Part shown: in pieces, positions 45,089-53,997 of the stretch
Layout: each line of letters starts with the position of its first letter
How positions within the stretch are numbered: the first letter of the stretch is position 1
Assembly (NCBI RefSeq): GCF_030823405.1
Contig: NZ_JAUSXC010000001.1
Span: forward strand, 1,099,001-1,163,000
DNA: 64,000 nucleotides
Direction of reading: 5' to 3'
Origin: Chryseobacterium ginsenosidimutans
Lineage (GTDB): Bacteria > Bacteroidota > Bacteroidia > Flavobacteriales > Weeksellaceae
The notes under the pieces: generated by a model
What the model saw: the letters and a program-made list of their open reading frames with translations, nothing else
The model's database searches: none
What the model was told of the DNA's origin: nothing
Translations under genes and position numbers: made by a program

Positions 45089-47653
45089 TTATTTAATAAA
45101 TTTAATTTTAACATTTTCTGTTTTTATATCTGCCGCATTTCTCCAAGTGGCTTTTTTAAATCCTTTTGCTTTCGCCCATTTTCCTGTAAAAGTTTCAAAT
45201 GCGGACTCTTCAATATTATTTCCGTTTTTAGCCATGGCTTCCCAAAAAGCTTTTAGATTAACAGATTGTCCACCATAAGGATTATATACTCCATCTGTTT
45301 TCCAAAAACCTAGCAACCCATCGACATCGCCTATTTCTTTATTTTTCATCATAAATTCATAAGTGTCATCCAATACCACTTTACCTATTTCTGCAAATTT
45401 ATCTGTAACTTCTTTACTAATATTAATATCCCCATAAATAATTTTTTCTCCTGCATTAATTGGTAATTGATGTAATGCTGCTTCTTCTGGTGACATAATC
45501 TGTAAATAACCTGAGTGTTCACCATTTATAAAGTAATCAATGTAAATTTCTTTACCTTCTTTAGTTACTTTACGAGTCATTTTAAGAATTGCTTCACCAA
45601 ATCTATCTACTAATGATAGTTCTACTTCAGCCGCTTGTTCACCTAATCTTTCTATATCGTCAATATAAAGTATTTTTCTTCCTTTACGCTCAATTCCTGC
45701 TAGTTCATCTAAATATTTAATTGCCGTTTCTTCTCCTAATTCTTCCAATTCTTTCGCAAAAGCAGCTACCGCTTTTTTACTTCCCCTAAAAACCGTAAAT
45801 CCTTTATATTCCAATCTTGTTACAAAATCTACCAAAGGTAGATTTGCTGCCAAACCTTTTGGAGTAACAGCCAGTTTGGGTTTTAACCCTAGGTTACTTA
45901 ATCTTTCGGAGGTTTCTTTGCTAAAACCAAGCCCTAAAAACTCAGATAATTTTGAAAGTTTATATTTTGCACTTAAAAACCATTTTTCCAGTTCATCCCA
46001 AACTTTCTTTAAAAAATCCCAAAAGGCTTTACCTCCCTTTGAAAAAAGTTCCAATAAAGCACTTACTGCTTTGTATGCCTGATCTTTTCCATATCTCGCA
46101 GTAGCTGAAAGTGCAGCTCCCACTTCTTTGTTTACTGCTCCTATAATTTCGGCAACTTTACCTAGTTTCGCCACTTTAAGAACCTGTGTATAAGGTATAA
46201 AAAAACTTGCAATAAAAGCAATACCACTTCCTGCAATATAAGAAACACGTACTAAGTCGAAATCTTCCTTATTGTGAGTCTTACAAAAATCTAACATCTT
46301 ATTGTACATTTCTGTAGCAGCGTTTCCAAGATTTCCCCAAAAGTGGCCTCCAAATAAAAAATCATAAATGTTATCCAGCGTTTCCATTGCGCCTTGAAAA
46401 TCCAGAACGGTATTAAAAGAAGACTCTAAAATTCCACCTACAAACTTAAAAAGGGAGGCTATAAAATCGACAATACCATTCCATAATCCACAACGGAAAG
46501 CAACCCACATTTGCATTTTTCCTGCAAGGAAATCACCCAGTTCATTGTCTGCCAGTTTGTAAATGGCTTCTATCTCCTGTGTGATAAAGTTATTATAATA
46601 TCGAATAAATTTCTTTATTGCATTCGAGTATTTTTTAATATACTCTTCAAGAAGACTAGGGGTGATGTCGTGGAGGTCTAAGCCTTTTTTATCTACAAAT
46701 AGTTTATCAATATCATTAATTAAATCATTTGAAATGGTAATTTTTTTAAGAAGATTATCTTTGTCAAAAAAATAATCTTCGCCTTGAGTATCCCAAAAAT
46801 CATCCGAAATTTTAAGATAATCCAAACCGTCTCCTATTTTGTTACAAAGCCATCCTGTTGCTTTTGACGTGGAAAAAAAGTAAAGAAGACCCTGTTTAAG
46901 AGTTGTTAAAATATTCTCTAGATTTACATTATCTTTTTCAATATTTCCTTTTTCAAGAAGTTCTCTTACGATATTTGTTTCAAGCCCTGTTTCCCTTGAT
47001 AAAGTTCCGATTATTGAAGAATTGAAAAATCTTTCATCCAGTTCCCCATCCTTATTGTAAAATTGCTTTTTTACTGCTGGTGAAACTTTTGCATAAAGTT
47101 TTTTAGAAGAGAAAAAATCTTCATCACCTTCAATAAAAAAATAAATATCACTTTCCTCTAATTTAGACGCCTTGTATGCCTCACGAACCTTATTTCCATC
47201 ATCTGAGAAGAAAAAATAAACTGTAAACATCAGCTTTTCATCAGGATCCCGTACACCGTTAAGGTTTTTATCAAAAAAAACATCCAGAGAAGTATATAAA
47301 TAACTATCCTTAACTGTTTTTTTTAAATCATTTATTACAGTAAGATTCCCTTTTTGTTCTATCTGTGCATCTATGAAATATGATTTCTTAAGGGACTGTG
47401 CTGTTTTACTACTATTTACAGGTTTTATCTGTAACAGCGGACTCACATTGTTCATTCCTCTTACTGTTTCTCCCAGTCGAATAGGTTGCGACACACTACT
47501 TTTGGTATTAAGAAAATCCTGAAAGCTTTTATTACCTTGCTGCATTACAGAAGAAAAATCCAAAAAGTTTCCGTTCTGAAAGTCTGCCAAAAGTTCCTTT
47601 TGTGAAGTATCATCAAAATCCTGTATTTCATTTAAATAATCCTGTAAACTCAT
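45089..47653 (-). CDS. Large polymorphic-toxin-like protein
   Basis: An 854-residue protein without a signal peptide. Visible parts: a polar N terminus (1-90); a short domain with the calcium-loop-like DKNLNGVRDPDE (Asp128, Asn130, Asn132, Asp136, Glu139); a helical region; two hydrophobic segments (about 383-410, FRCGLWNGIVDFIASLF, and about 468-490, IAGSGIAFIASFFIPYTQVL) as in the pre-toxin parts of many Bacteroidota polymorphic toxins; amphipathic helices to about 600; and a C-terminal region ending with SAFETFTGKWAKAKGFKKA, a pattern I associate with toxin tips. Enzymatic activity cannot be named. It lies between a 1239-aa gene (102-base gap) and a small gene that starts one base after its stop. 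Confidence 0.6.
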   Translation of the reverse strand: MSLQDYLNEIQDFDDTSQKELLADFQNGNFLDFSSVMQQGNKSFQDFLNTKSSVSQPIRLGETVRGMNNVSPLLQIKPVNSSKTAQSLKKSYFIDAQIEQKGNLTVINDLKKTVKDSYLYTSLDVFFDKNLNGVRDPDEKLMFTVYFFFSDDGNKVREAYKASKLEESDIYFFIEGDEDFFSSKKLYAKVSPAVKKQFYNKDGELDERFFNSSIIGTLSRETGLETNIVRELLEKGNIEKDNVNLENILTTLKQGLLYFFSTSKATGWLCNKIGDGLDYLKISDDFWDTQGEDYFFDKDNLLKKITISNDLINDIDKLFVDKKGLDLHDITPSLLEEYIKKYSNAIKKFIRYYNNFITQEIEAIYKLADNELGDFLAGKMQMWVAFRCGLWNGIVDFIASLFKFVGGILESSFNTVLDFQGAMETLDNIYDFLFGGHFWGNLGNAATEMYNKMLDFCKTHNKEDFDLVRVSYIAGSGIAFIASFFIPYTQVLKVAKLGKVAEIIGAVNKEVGAALSATARYGKDQAYKAVSALLELFSKGGKAFWDFLKKVWDELEKWFLSAKYKLSKLSEFLGLGFSKETSERLSNLGLKPKLAVTPKGLAANLPLVDFVTRLEYKGFTVFRGSKKAVAAFAKELEELGEETAIKYLDELAGIERKGRKILYIDDIERLGEQAAEVELSLVDRFGEAILKMTRKVTKEGKEIYIDYFINGEHSGYLQIMSPEEAALHQLPINAGEKIIYGDINISKEVTDKFAEIGKVVLDDTYEFMMKNKEIGDVDGLLGFWKTDGVYNPYGGQSVNLKAFWEAMAKNGNNIEESAFETFTGKWAKAKGFKKATWRNAADIKTENVKIKFIK

Positions 47654-47689
47654 TGTATTTCATTTTTTAATTAAACAATCTTTTTCCTG

Positions 47690-47713
47690 TTCCCCTTCCG
47701 ACCGGAAGGGGAA
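47690..47713. promoter_or_regulatory. GC-rich hairpin between the two large genes
   Basis: TTCCCCTTCC and GGAAGGGGAA form a perfect 10-base-pair stem with a 4-base loop. It is not followed by a U run, so it is unlikely to stop transcription fully. It may act in RNA processing, stability or partial termination between the 1239-aa and 854-aa genes. Confidence 0.55.
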
Positions 47714-47755
47714 ATTGTATAATTTTCAGGAAAAAGTTTTTATTGCACTTTTAAA

Positions 47756-50700
47756 TTATGGAAGATTATTTTTAATGCTTTGCATTGAAATCTGCGCTAC
47801 TATTTTTCTTGGATCATCATCAGTTGTCAACTGTAAATTACCATCTTTAATATCAATATTTTCTATAAAGCGATGCGCTCCGGAGTTCAGTTGTGCATCT
47901 GTAATAGCAAATTCTGACGTTGTTACCACTTCTTCCGGATTTTCGAATTCTTCCGGTTTTTCAGAGGTAAACGGCAAAGCTGTTTTTGTTTTAAGCCCTG
48001 CAGAATCTTCCTGAAGAATGGTAAGCGTTGTAGGCATTCTTGTAATCCATGCTTTACCTTGTTTCAATCCTAATGGTTGTCTCATTTCATCCACAATACT
48101 TAAGTACATAGGGTCTCCGATTACCGGAACCTGACCTCCGTTCCAGACAATACCTGTTTCAAGGAAAAACTGTACAGCATCTTCGAATCCCGGACGTACT
48201 GTGACAATAACTCTCGCCATCCCTGACTGAAGGAAGCTTCTGAATAGCGGATCTACGCTGTCGCTTACATACATTTCCTGCCATTGTTGTCTGTTTGCCC
48301 AGTAATACGGATAGAATGTATAATCCATGATCGTCCATTCAAATGCCTGTTCAAGGAATTTGGCAAGGGCAGTATATTTATCCAGATTCTCACCAAGATT
48401 TACTTTGAAGTTTTCCATTTTATCTCCTTCAGTAAAACTCTGTCCTAAGACATTAAGATAATCCTGTAACAGGTACGCAATACAGTTATGTTTCAGTACA
48501 TCATGCTCCATATAGCGGTAGAACTGTCCCATTTTAGACTTTTGCTCTTCTTCTCTCGTCTTTTGCTCTTCATCCAGTTTAGCCTGTTCTTCCTGAAATT
48601 TAGCATAAGCTTCTTCGTATGCTTTGATGATGGCATTGAAGTTTTCTGTTTTCCAACCCAGCATATAATCATCAGAAAGCTCACACTCGAAAACAAATGA
48701 TACATTGAAAGAATCTACACCAACTCCCTGATATTCGTACGGATATGATCCGGTAATGTTTAAACCGCTTACTGTATAATTGCTGTCGATTGAACCACGT
48801 CCTACATAAGGTAAATTGATCTTTCCTCCTGTAAAGTTGCTCACTTTCATATAACCATACTCATAACCGTAATTTACTCTTACAGATTTTGCAGCATAGT
48901 TCTGCGGGAAATCAAGCATTAAGATTCTCAATCCTCCGTCTCCACCAAGTTTGAACCAGTTTAATCCGATCACATGCTGTTTTTTCTGTAGGGGAAGATC
49001 AGTTAATACAACTCCATAAATATCTGCCCAATGCTGAATTTGTTCTCTCGTTGCGGCTTTTGGTGTTGGCATAGTCCATACTTTATCCGATGCTGTTCTT
49101 GGGTCGATCGGAGCGGTAAGCACCTGTGCTTTGGTTACGGAAAGAGCCAGACGGTGTAATCTTGCAGGTTCAGGAATCATAAATTCAAACATGGTACGGA
49201 TTCCATAATTGTAAATCTGATTCTTATACTTTTGATCTACCCATCGGTAAACTCCCACTACATGCTTATCTCCGTTTCTGTTATCAAAACCGTGGGCATT
49301 GTTCTCCTCATATTCTTCAATGATTTTTTCAATCCTTTCTTCAGATATCTTTGTAAGGAGTTTATCAGAAGCTCTGTTTGTAATTTCCTGAGCCTCCGTA
49401 ACAGCCTGTCTTACGCTGTTCTCTTTGGCATTGTGAGCGGCAAAACTACCTCCGATTTGGTATGACTTACCTGTTCCGTAGTTGAAATGAGCTTCTGCAC
49501 TAATATCCTGTTGAATAATGTTAGCCACCTCAGACTGCATATCATGTCTTGTTGTACTCGTACTGTCAGTAAGCGTTTCTTTTTCAGTTGATTTTGAAGT
49601 AGTAGTCTGATTTTCACTTCTTCTGAGTCTTCTTGTTGATTTTTGCTTAAATTCCCTCGCCATTACATTTTCAATATGGGTAACATCACCCGGAACGTAA
49701 GCATGAGAAGATTGTACAACTTTTAAATAATCGGCAACACCGAGTCTTTTGATCCCGAAATTTTTACGCTGCTGTGTGATTTCCGTTTGTTCCGTATTTT
49801 CAACTGCACGCTTTAAAGTAAGCATTCCGGTAAGACTCAAATCTCCTTTTGTAAACTGCTGTCCGATATCTCCGTAAGCTTCACTTCCGTTATCAAAAAT
49901 AATTTCTATCCTGAAGTTTAAGCTGCTTTGGAATTTATTGACCAAGTTTGTTGGTAAGGTAATTTTATTATCAATAACCGGAATATTGGTGTAATTTTCT
50001 TCAAAAGCCCCCACAATATCCGTATCAGCGATAATTTTAGCATTCGCAACACTCCATGAAACATCTTCCACTTCAAAAGAGAAATTAACGAATCCTCCCG
50101 TTCCGGATAATCTGAAAGATGTATGAGCAAAAAAGCTATATGCCATCGGGGTTCTGGCTGTACTCTGAACAACCGGAATGGAAGCTCCTCCTACATTCAC
50201 ATACTGTTGCTGCGGAAGTGGAGAGTTCTCCAATGCTGTTTGTATGGACTCAGAAATATTATTCTGAACTCTGTTCATGGCATTTGAATAGGTTTGTATT
50301 GCATCATCCAGTACAATATCCTGGTCCCCGATTCTTAATGTACCATCCGAAAGAATTTGTGCTTTTTCTCTTGTAGCAGCTTCGGAAACTCTTTCTGAAT
50401 CAAATTCCGAGAACATTTCTATAAATAAATCGAAAGATTCCGGAGAAAGTTTAGCCTGTAAATCTTCAAGATTAATTTCGTTTTTATAGGAAAATTCAAA
50501 AGGTGGAACTTTAAACTCCCTGATGCTGTCATATAATCTTGCCTTTTCTTCTTCAGAGGTTTCCGGAGTAATTTTGCTTTCAATTTCCTCTTTTCTTTTT
50601 TGGTACTCATCTATGCGTTCCCTGTTTTCCTCTATATATTTTGGATATTCATCCTGATAAGCCTGATAGCTGGACTTATGATATTTTTTCTGAAGCTTTT

Positions 50701-51475
50701 CCAGTTCAGAGTTCAGTTTTTCCAATGCTTCTTTTCTGTGAAGTGCTTTACTTACAACCAATCCGGTTTTTGCTTCGGCTTCAAGTCTTTGAATTGCTTT
50801 TGCTCCCAAAACCTGTTCTGAAATTTCAGAATTGCCCCTTGAAGCTACTGAAGCGGAAACAGCATTAAATTCTTCCTGCACAAAAAGAGATTTTGGCAAT
50901 ACGATCTTAGTGTCCTTTGCTTTTTCTATAGGCTTTTCACCGTTTACCTTGACAATTTCTTCGTTGGTAAGATCAAGACTGTTTGCAAAACCAAGATGAA
51001 TTGCCATTAAAATATGGCTTACTGCTTCCTTGATATAGAAATCTCCCTGAGTAACAATTAGATATATTAAATTATTCCAAAGAAGGGAAAATGTTTTAAT
51101 GCCATCTGCATTAAGATCTTTATTAGCCTCAATGAGGCTTTGATAGTAATCTTTTACATAGCTCCATTCATCGTTGTGAAGTTCTTCTTTTTTGGCAAGT
51201 TTTCTTCCAATAATAAGAAGTTTTCCGAAATCTCCTTCTTCTATTTTCTTTTCAGTTTCAAAACCTGAATTGCTGAATCCGGAGGCAGCCTTTGTCATTT
51301 CTCCGAATTTGGAAGCTCTGGCAGGTCTTCCGGCAACTGCCATATCAAAAATTCCTGATACTCCTTTTGGTCTGTGAATAAATCCTAAATTTTTTTCTTT
51401 TGTTTCTGTAAGTTGCGGATTTCTTAAACTTACGAATCTGAAAAGCGTCTGTGATGCATCGTTGTTTGTAGACAT
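47756..51475 (-). CDS. Large protein of unknown family, partner of the toxin-like gene
   Basis: A 1239-residue protein with no signal peptide or membrane helix, starting MSTNNDASQTLFRFVSLRNP. Predicted coiled coils lie about 245-300 (LHRKEALEKLNSELEKLQKK) and 945-985 (very Glu/Lys-rich). The middle (about 450-570) is beta-rich, with FRLSGTGGFVNFSFEVEDV; a Ser/Thr-rich stretch (about 615-660) looks like a linker; later conserved-looking segments are RTMFEFMIPEPARLH, DYTFYPYYWANRQQW and FEDAVQFFLETGIVWNGGQ. I recall similar unnamed proteins in other bacteria but no function. It probably packages, carries or delivers the product of the next gene, or is itself a large structural or effector protein. 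Confidence 0.6.
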   Translation of the reverse strand: MSTNNDASQTLFRFVSLRNPQLTETKEKNLGFIHRPKGVSGIFDMAVAGRPARASKFGEMTKAASGFSNSGFETEKKIEEGDFGKLLIIGRKLAKKEELHNDEWSYVKDYYQSLIEANKDLNADGIKTFSLLWNNLIYLIVTQGDFYIKEAVSHILMAIHLGFANSLDLTNEEIVKVNGEKPIEKAKDTKIVLPKSLFVQEEFNAVSASVASRGNSEISEQVLGAKAIQRLEAEAKTGLVVSKALHRKEALEKLNSELEKLQKKYHKSSYQAYQDEYPKYIEENRERIDEYQKRKEEIESKITPETSEEEKARLYDSIREFKVPPFEFSYKNEINLEDLQAKLSPESFDLFIEMFSEFDSERVSEAATREKAQILSDGTLRIGDQDIVLDDAIQTYSNAMNRVQNNISESIQTALENSPLPQQQYVNVGGASIPVVQSTARTPMAYSFFAHTSFRLSGTGGFVNFSFEVEDVSWSVANAKIIADTDIVGAFEENYTNIPVIDNKITLPTNLVNKFQSSLNFRIEIIFDNGSEAYGDIGQQFTKGDLSLTGMLTLKRAVENTEQTEITQQRKNFGIKRLGVADYLKVVQSSHAYVPGDVTHIENVMAREFKQKSTRRLRRSENQTTTSKSTEKETLTDSTSTTRHDMQSEVANIIQQDISAEAHFNYGTGKSYQIGGSFAAHNAKENSVRQAVTEAQEITNRASDKLLTKISEERIEKIIEEYEENNAHGFDNRNGDKHVVGVYRWVDQKYKNQIYNYGIRTMFEFMIPEPARLHRLALSVTKAQVLTAPIDPRTASDKVWTMPTPKAATREQIQHWADIYGVVLTDLPLQKKQHVIGLNWFKLGGDGGLRILMLDFPQNYAAKSVRVNYGYEYGYMKVSNFTGGKINLPYVGRGSIDSNYTVSGLNITGSYPYEYQGVGVDSFNVSFVFECELSDDYMLGWKTENFNAIIKAYEEAYAKFQEEQAKLDEEQKTREEEQKSKMGQFYRYMEHDVLKHNCIAYLLQDYLNVLGQSFTEGDKMENFKVNLGENLDKYTALAKFLEQAFEWTIMDYTFYPYYWANRQQWQEMYVSDSVDPLFRSFLQSGMARVIVTVRPGFEDAVQFFLETGIVWNGGQVPVIGDPMYLSIVDEMRQPLGLKQGKAWITRMPTTLTILQEDSAGLKTKTALPFTSEKPEEFENPEEVVTTSEFAITDAQLNSGAHRFIENIDIKDGNLQLTTDDDPRKIVAQISMQSIKNNLP

Positions 51476-51815
51476 TTGTGTAAATTTGTTTTTTTATAAA
51501 GGTTAAGATGTGAAGTCTCTTTTTAGTAGAGTAGCTTCAGGTCTAGCCTTATTTTTTTTAGGTGGTTTTCAGGCTAAAATATGTCCACCATGAGTTTTAA
51601 TTTCGAGTTTCATTTTCTGTGTCTTTCTATAATGCAAATATCCATCAGGGAAGCGACAGAACTCGTCGTATTAAATTAATTTTCAAGTATTTTTAATAAA
51701 ATTTTGCAACATATTGGAAATTTGGAAAAAGAAATTTTAAAATCAAATGAGCAAAAAAAATCCATACTACATTTTGTAATATGGATTTTTTGGGGTTTTG
51801 CTGTTCTTACAGTAG
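51476..51815. other. Intergenic region upstream of the 1239-aa gene
   Basis: Contains a weak minus-strand match to the -7 element (GATATTTG at 51635-51642) that could serve the 1239-aa gene with a long leader, and a terminator (51755-51792) for the small genes upstream. Nothing else is seen. Confidence 0.5.
51755..51792 (-). terminator. Terminator after the 90-aa gene
   Basis: AAAAAATCCATA and TATGGATTTTTT flank a loop of about 14 bases, 25 bases past the stop of the minus-strand gene that ends at 51816. Confidence 0.7.
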
Positions 51816-52088
51816 CTATTCTACAACTTTTGTAAAAAACCAGATTTTTTGTTTTCCTTTCAAAAATTGAAGTAATTCCGTCCAGTCTTCCGCAGAGACT
51901 TTAGCACGATTTTTCTTAGTGATGATAATTTGTGTTTCTACAATATTTGCAGAGAAAATGATCTTAAATTCCTCCAGTTCTTTGTTGTGTACAATCTCCT
52001 GAATCAGAGCTTTAAATACTCCGTTATTTGCAGTCAGTATTATTTTAGATATTGTTTTCATTTTGATTAAACATATCATCATTCCCAC
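51816..52088 (-). CDS. Small hypothetical protein
   Basis: Up to 90 residues. A start at 52061 (MKTISKIILTANNGVFKALI, 81 residues) looks more natural than the first ATG at 52088, which would overlap the preceding gene by 10 bases. The protein alternates strands and helices (VETQIIITKKNRAKVSAEDW, then LQFLKGKQKIWFFTKVVE). No family is recognised. It forms an operon with the OB-fold gene before it and is followed by a terminator. Confidence 0.5.
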   Translation of the reverse strand: MGMMICLIKMKTISKIILTANNGVFKALIQEIVHNKELEEFKIIFSANIVETQIIITKKNRAKVSAEDWTELLQFLKGKQKIWFFTKVVE

Positions 52089-52522
52089 AATTCACAATCC
52101 TGAACTACAACGTCCGTAAGTGTAAGTCCTGCACATTCTCCGATAATGGTAACTTTTTGCCCTTTACTGATCTGAGAAATAATTTTATTGTTTTTGTCTG
52201 AAAAATAGCAATTGACAAACTGGAAATAATCTACTTTTAAAGAGATGTAAGGATTATCCAAAATATCTTTTCCAATATTACCAACGATGCCTGTAACCGC
52301 CATTTTTTCACCTTTATAATGTTCATCCGCAGAAACTTCGTTAGCCTCATACGCTCTGTAAAGTTCTGATGTAGTTATTTCAATATTAACTTTTGGTATG
52401 TACGGACTATCAGGATCAATCTGTTTAATGTAATTGATATAACAATCTTTAGTTGCCATATTAAGGATGTAAGTAATTTCCTTTAGGATTCCAGCTCGAT
52501 ATTCCTTTCTGGCGTGCTTCAT
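52079..52522 (-). CDS. tRNA_anti-like OB-fold protein
   Basis: A 147-residue protein whose second half (about 55-147) fits the tRNA_anti-like OB-fold family: ANEVSADEHYKGEKMAVTGI, GNIGKDILDNPYISL, then ISKGQKVTIIGECAGLTLTD and a final VVQDCELW. The first 50 residues (MKHARKEYRAGILKEI...) are helical and charged; no signal peptide is seen, though many family members are exported. The family binds unknown ligands and often sits in mobile or secretion loci. Confidence 0.65.
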   Translation of the reverse strand: MKHARKEYRAGILKEITYILNMATKDCYINYIKQIDPDSPYIPKVNIEITTSELYRAYEANEVSADEHYKGEKMAVTGIVGNIGKDILDNPYISLKVDYFQFVNCYFSDKNNKIISQISKGQKVTIIGECAGLTLTDVVVQDCELWE

Positions 52523-52576
52523 AAAGTTTGTTTAAAACTTCTCTGTCTTTTGGCTGAACTAGCAAAAAGAAAGGTG

Positions 52577-53101
52577 TCAGATCATAATTTTCCGAATCTT
52601 AGTTTCATTCCCATTTCCATCAAAGAAAACATCTCCTTTACTTCCGTACCATTTAAATCTTTTCTTATATCTTTCAAATACACCGATAATTTCTTTTGTA
52701 AGTCCTCCATTCGTAGGCAAAGCCAAGCCAATGATTCTTGTAACAAATATGATTTTATCCTCTCCGTTCTCAGACTTCTGAATTTTAGAATAAAGTGATT
52801 CATCTACGGCAAACTCATCATCTTTACTATAAGTAATTCCACTTGAAATAGCAATTAATATAATAAGATATTCCGGAGATACCTCTTGATTTATTATCAA
52901 TTTTTGATAAGTAGAGCTTTTTTGAAGTTCTGTTAAAGCGTTATTTCGATCTTCTAATTTATCTTTGGGAAGGGATTTTACCAATTCCTCTGTCTGATTA
53001 ATATAATCCTCATAAGATAATTCTTCTTCAGTCTCATTACTTCTTTCCGATTGAGACGTTTTAAAGTCAGAAAACTGTGGAGAAACGTTGATTGGTTTAG
53101 T
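52577..53101 (-). pseudogene. Hypothetical gene with its 5' end lost at the IS remnant
   Basis: The frame is open from about 53101 (TKPINVSPQFSDFKTSQSER) to the stop at 52577, but no ATG occurs before residue 130 or so and the upstream side enters the transposase remnant. A TTG at 52984 (LVKSLPKDKLEDRNNALTEL) could start a 135-residue form. The C-terminal half contains SGITYSKDDEFAVDESLYSK and a basic end. I do not recognise the family. The likeliest reading is a gene cut by an insertion sequence that later decayed. Confidence 0.45.
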
Positions 53102-53450
53102 CCAGCATGTCCAAGCTTTTTTTTACAATATCATACCGTAAAACAAGATCAGCAACCATTTCTTTTAGCTTCTTGTTTTCTTCACGTACCTGGCTAACTT
53201 CATCAGAAGTAGCCTCACGAACTACATCGCCAGAAAGGCGTTTCTTACCGGCCTCAAGAAATTCTTTGTTCCATTTATAAAAGGTTGATTCCTGAATGCT
53301 ATGCTTACGGCAGAGCTCTGCTACAGAAGTTTCTGCACGAAGGGCTTCCATTACAATGAGAATCTTTTGCTCGGCTGTGAAGATTCTTCTGGTTTTTCTC
53401 CTGATCTCTTTAATGTAAGTTTCAGGAGTTGGTTTCTTCCTGGTTTTCAT
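53097..53450 (-). mobile_element. IS3-family transposase OrfA remnant
   Basis: From the ATG at 53450 (MKTRKKPTPETYIKEIRRKT) this is a 117-residue helix-turn-helix protein: RRIFTAEQKILIVMEALRAE, SVAELCRKHSIQESTFYKWN (the HTH) and a C-terminal leucine-zipper-like stretch. This is the normal OrfA of IS3-type elements. The slippery AAAAAAAAG lies just before its stop, as in elements that make OrfAB by -1 frameshifting, but the -1 frame closes after about 45 codons and no DDE-domain orfB follows. The element is therefore incomplete and not mobile alone. TGTACTGATTTAGG reading down from 53514 may be its left end. Confidence 0.75.
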
Positions 53451-53566
53451 AATATCAAATTTAAAAATTAATCTCTTATGAAACACTCCTTAAGTGAGAG
53501 CCTAAATCAGTACACTTTTTGCTGACGATTTACATTCAGTATAAAAACAATAGCACCTAAAAATAT

Positions 53567-53599
53567 AAAACCCTGTAAATTATTTATTTACAGGGTTTT
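53567..53599. terminator. Terminator of ssrA
   Basis: AAAACCCTGTAAA and TTTACAGGGTTTT form a 13-base-pair stem immediately beyond the tmRNA 3' end. Confidence 0.8.
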
Positions 53600-53602
53600 A
53601 AG

Positions 53603-53997
53603 TGGAGTTGGAGGGATTCGAACCCTCGTCCAAACAAGCAATACATAAGATTTCTACATGCTTATTCTGCTATTGGTTTTCGACTGGAGGCAGAGAGCAG
53701 ACACCCAACTTCCAGCTTATCTTCTAAATTTTCGTGCTTTAGCCGAAGCTTCTAAAGCCTTATTTCTGCATTCCTATATCCCAGAATCAAACGCCGCAGA
53801 ACAGAGCGATTGTGGAATATCTTGCTTCCTTACTATCTTCAGGAAAACGCTTGATCTACTATACTTCGATATTAAGCTGCAAGAGCGAACTCTTCGTTGC
53901 CAGTTAAAGTTTTGTAGCAAGGGATTAAAGAGATCGCGCTACGGTTCTCTGCATGCTTACTTATCCACTGACCTTGCTGTCGAAACCAGTCAACCCC
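53603..53997 (-). ncRNA. ssrA: tmRNA
   Basis: The 395-base RNA rescues stalled ribosomes by trans-translation. Its 5' end GGGGTTGACTGGTTTCGACA pairs with the 3' acceptor strand CAACTCC plus discriminator A; the T arm GGGTTCGAATCCC lies at 53612-53626. The tag frame runs from GGC (53901) to TAA (53872) and reads GNEEFALAA, with the ALAA end that proteases recognise and an initial Gly as usual in Bacteroidota. CCA is not encoded. An apparent plus-strand frame across it is not a gene. Its 3' end faces the accessory region. Confidence 0.93.

Noticed and set aside
52960..53110. OrfB of the IS3 element reached by -1 frameshift
   Set aside because: The -1 frame after the A8G run is open for only about 45 codons and shows no DDE transposase motif.
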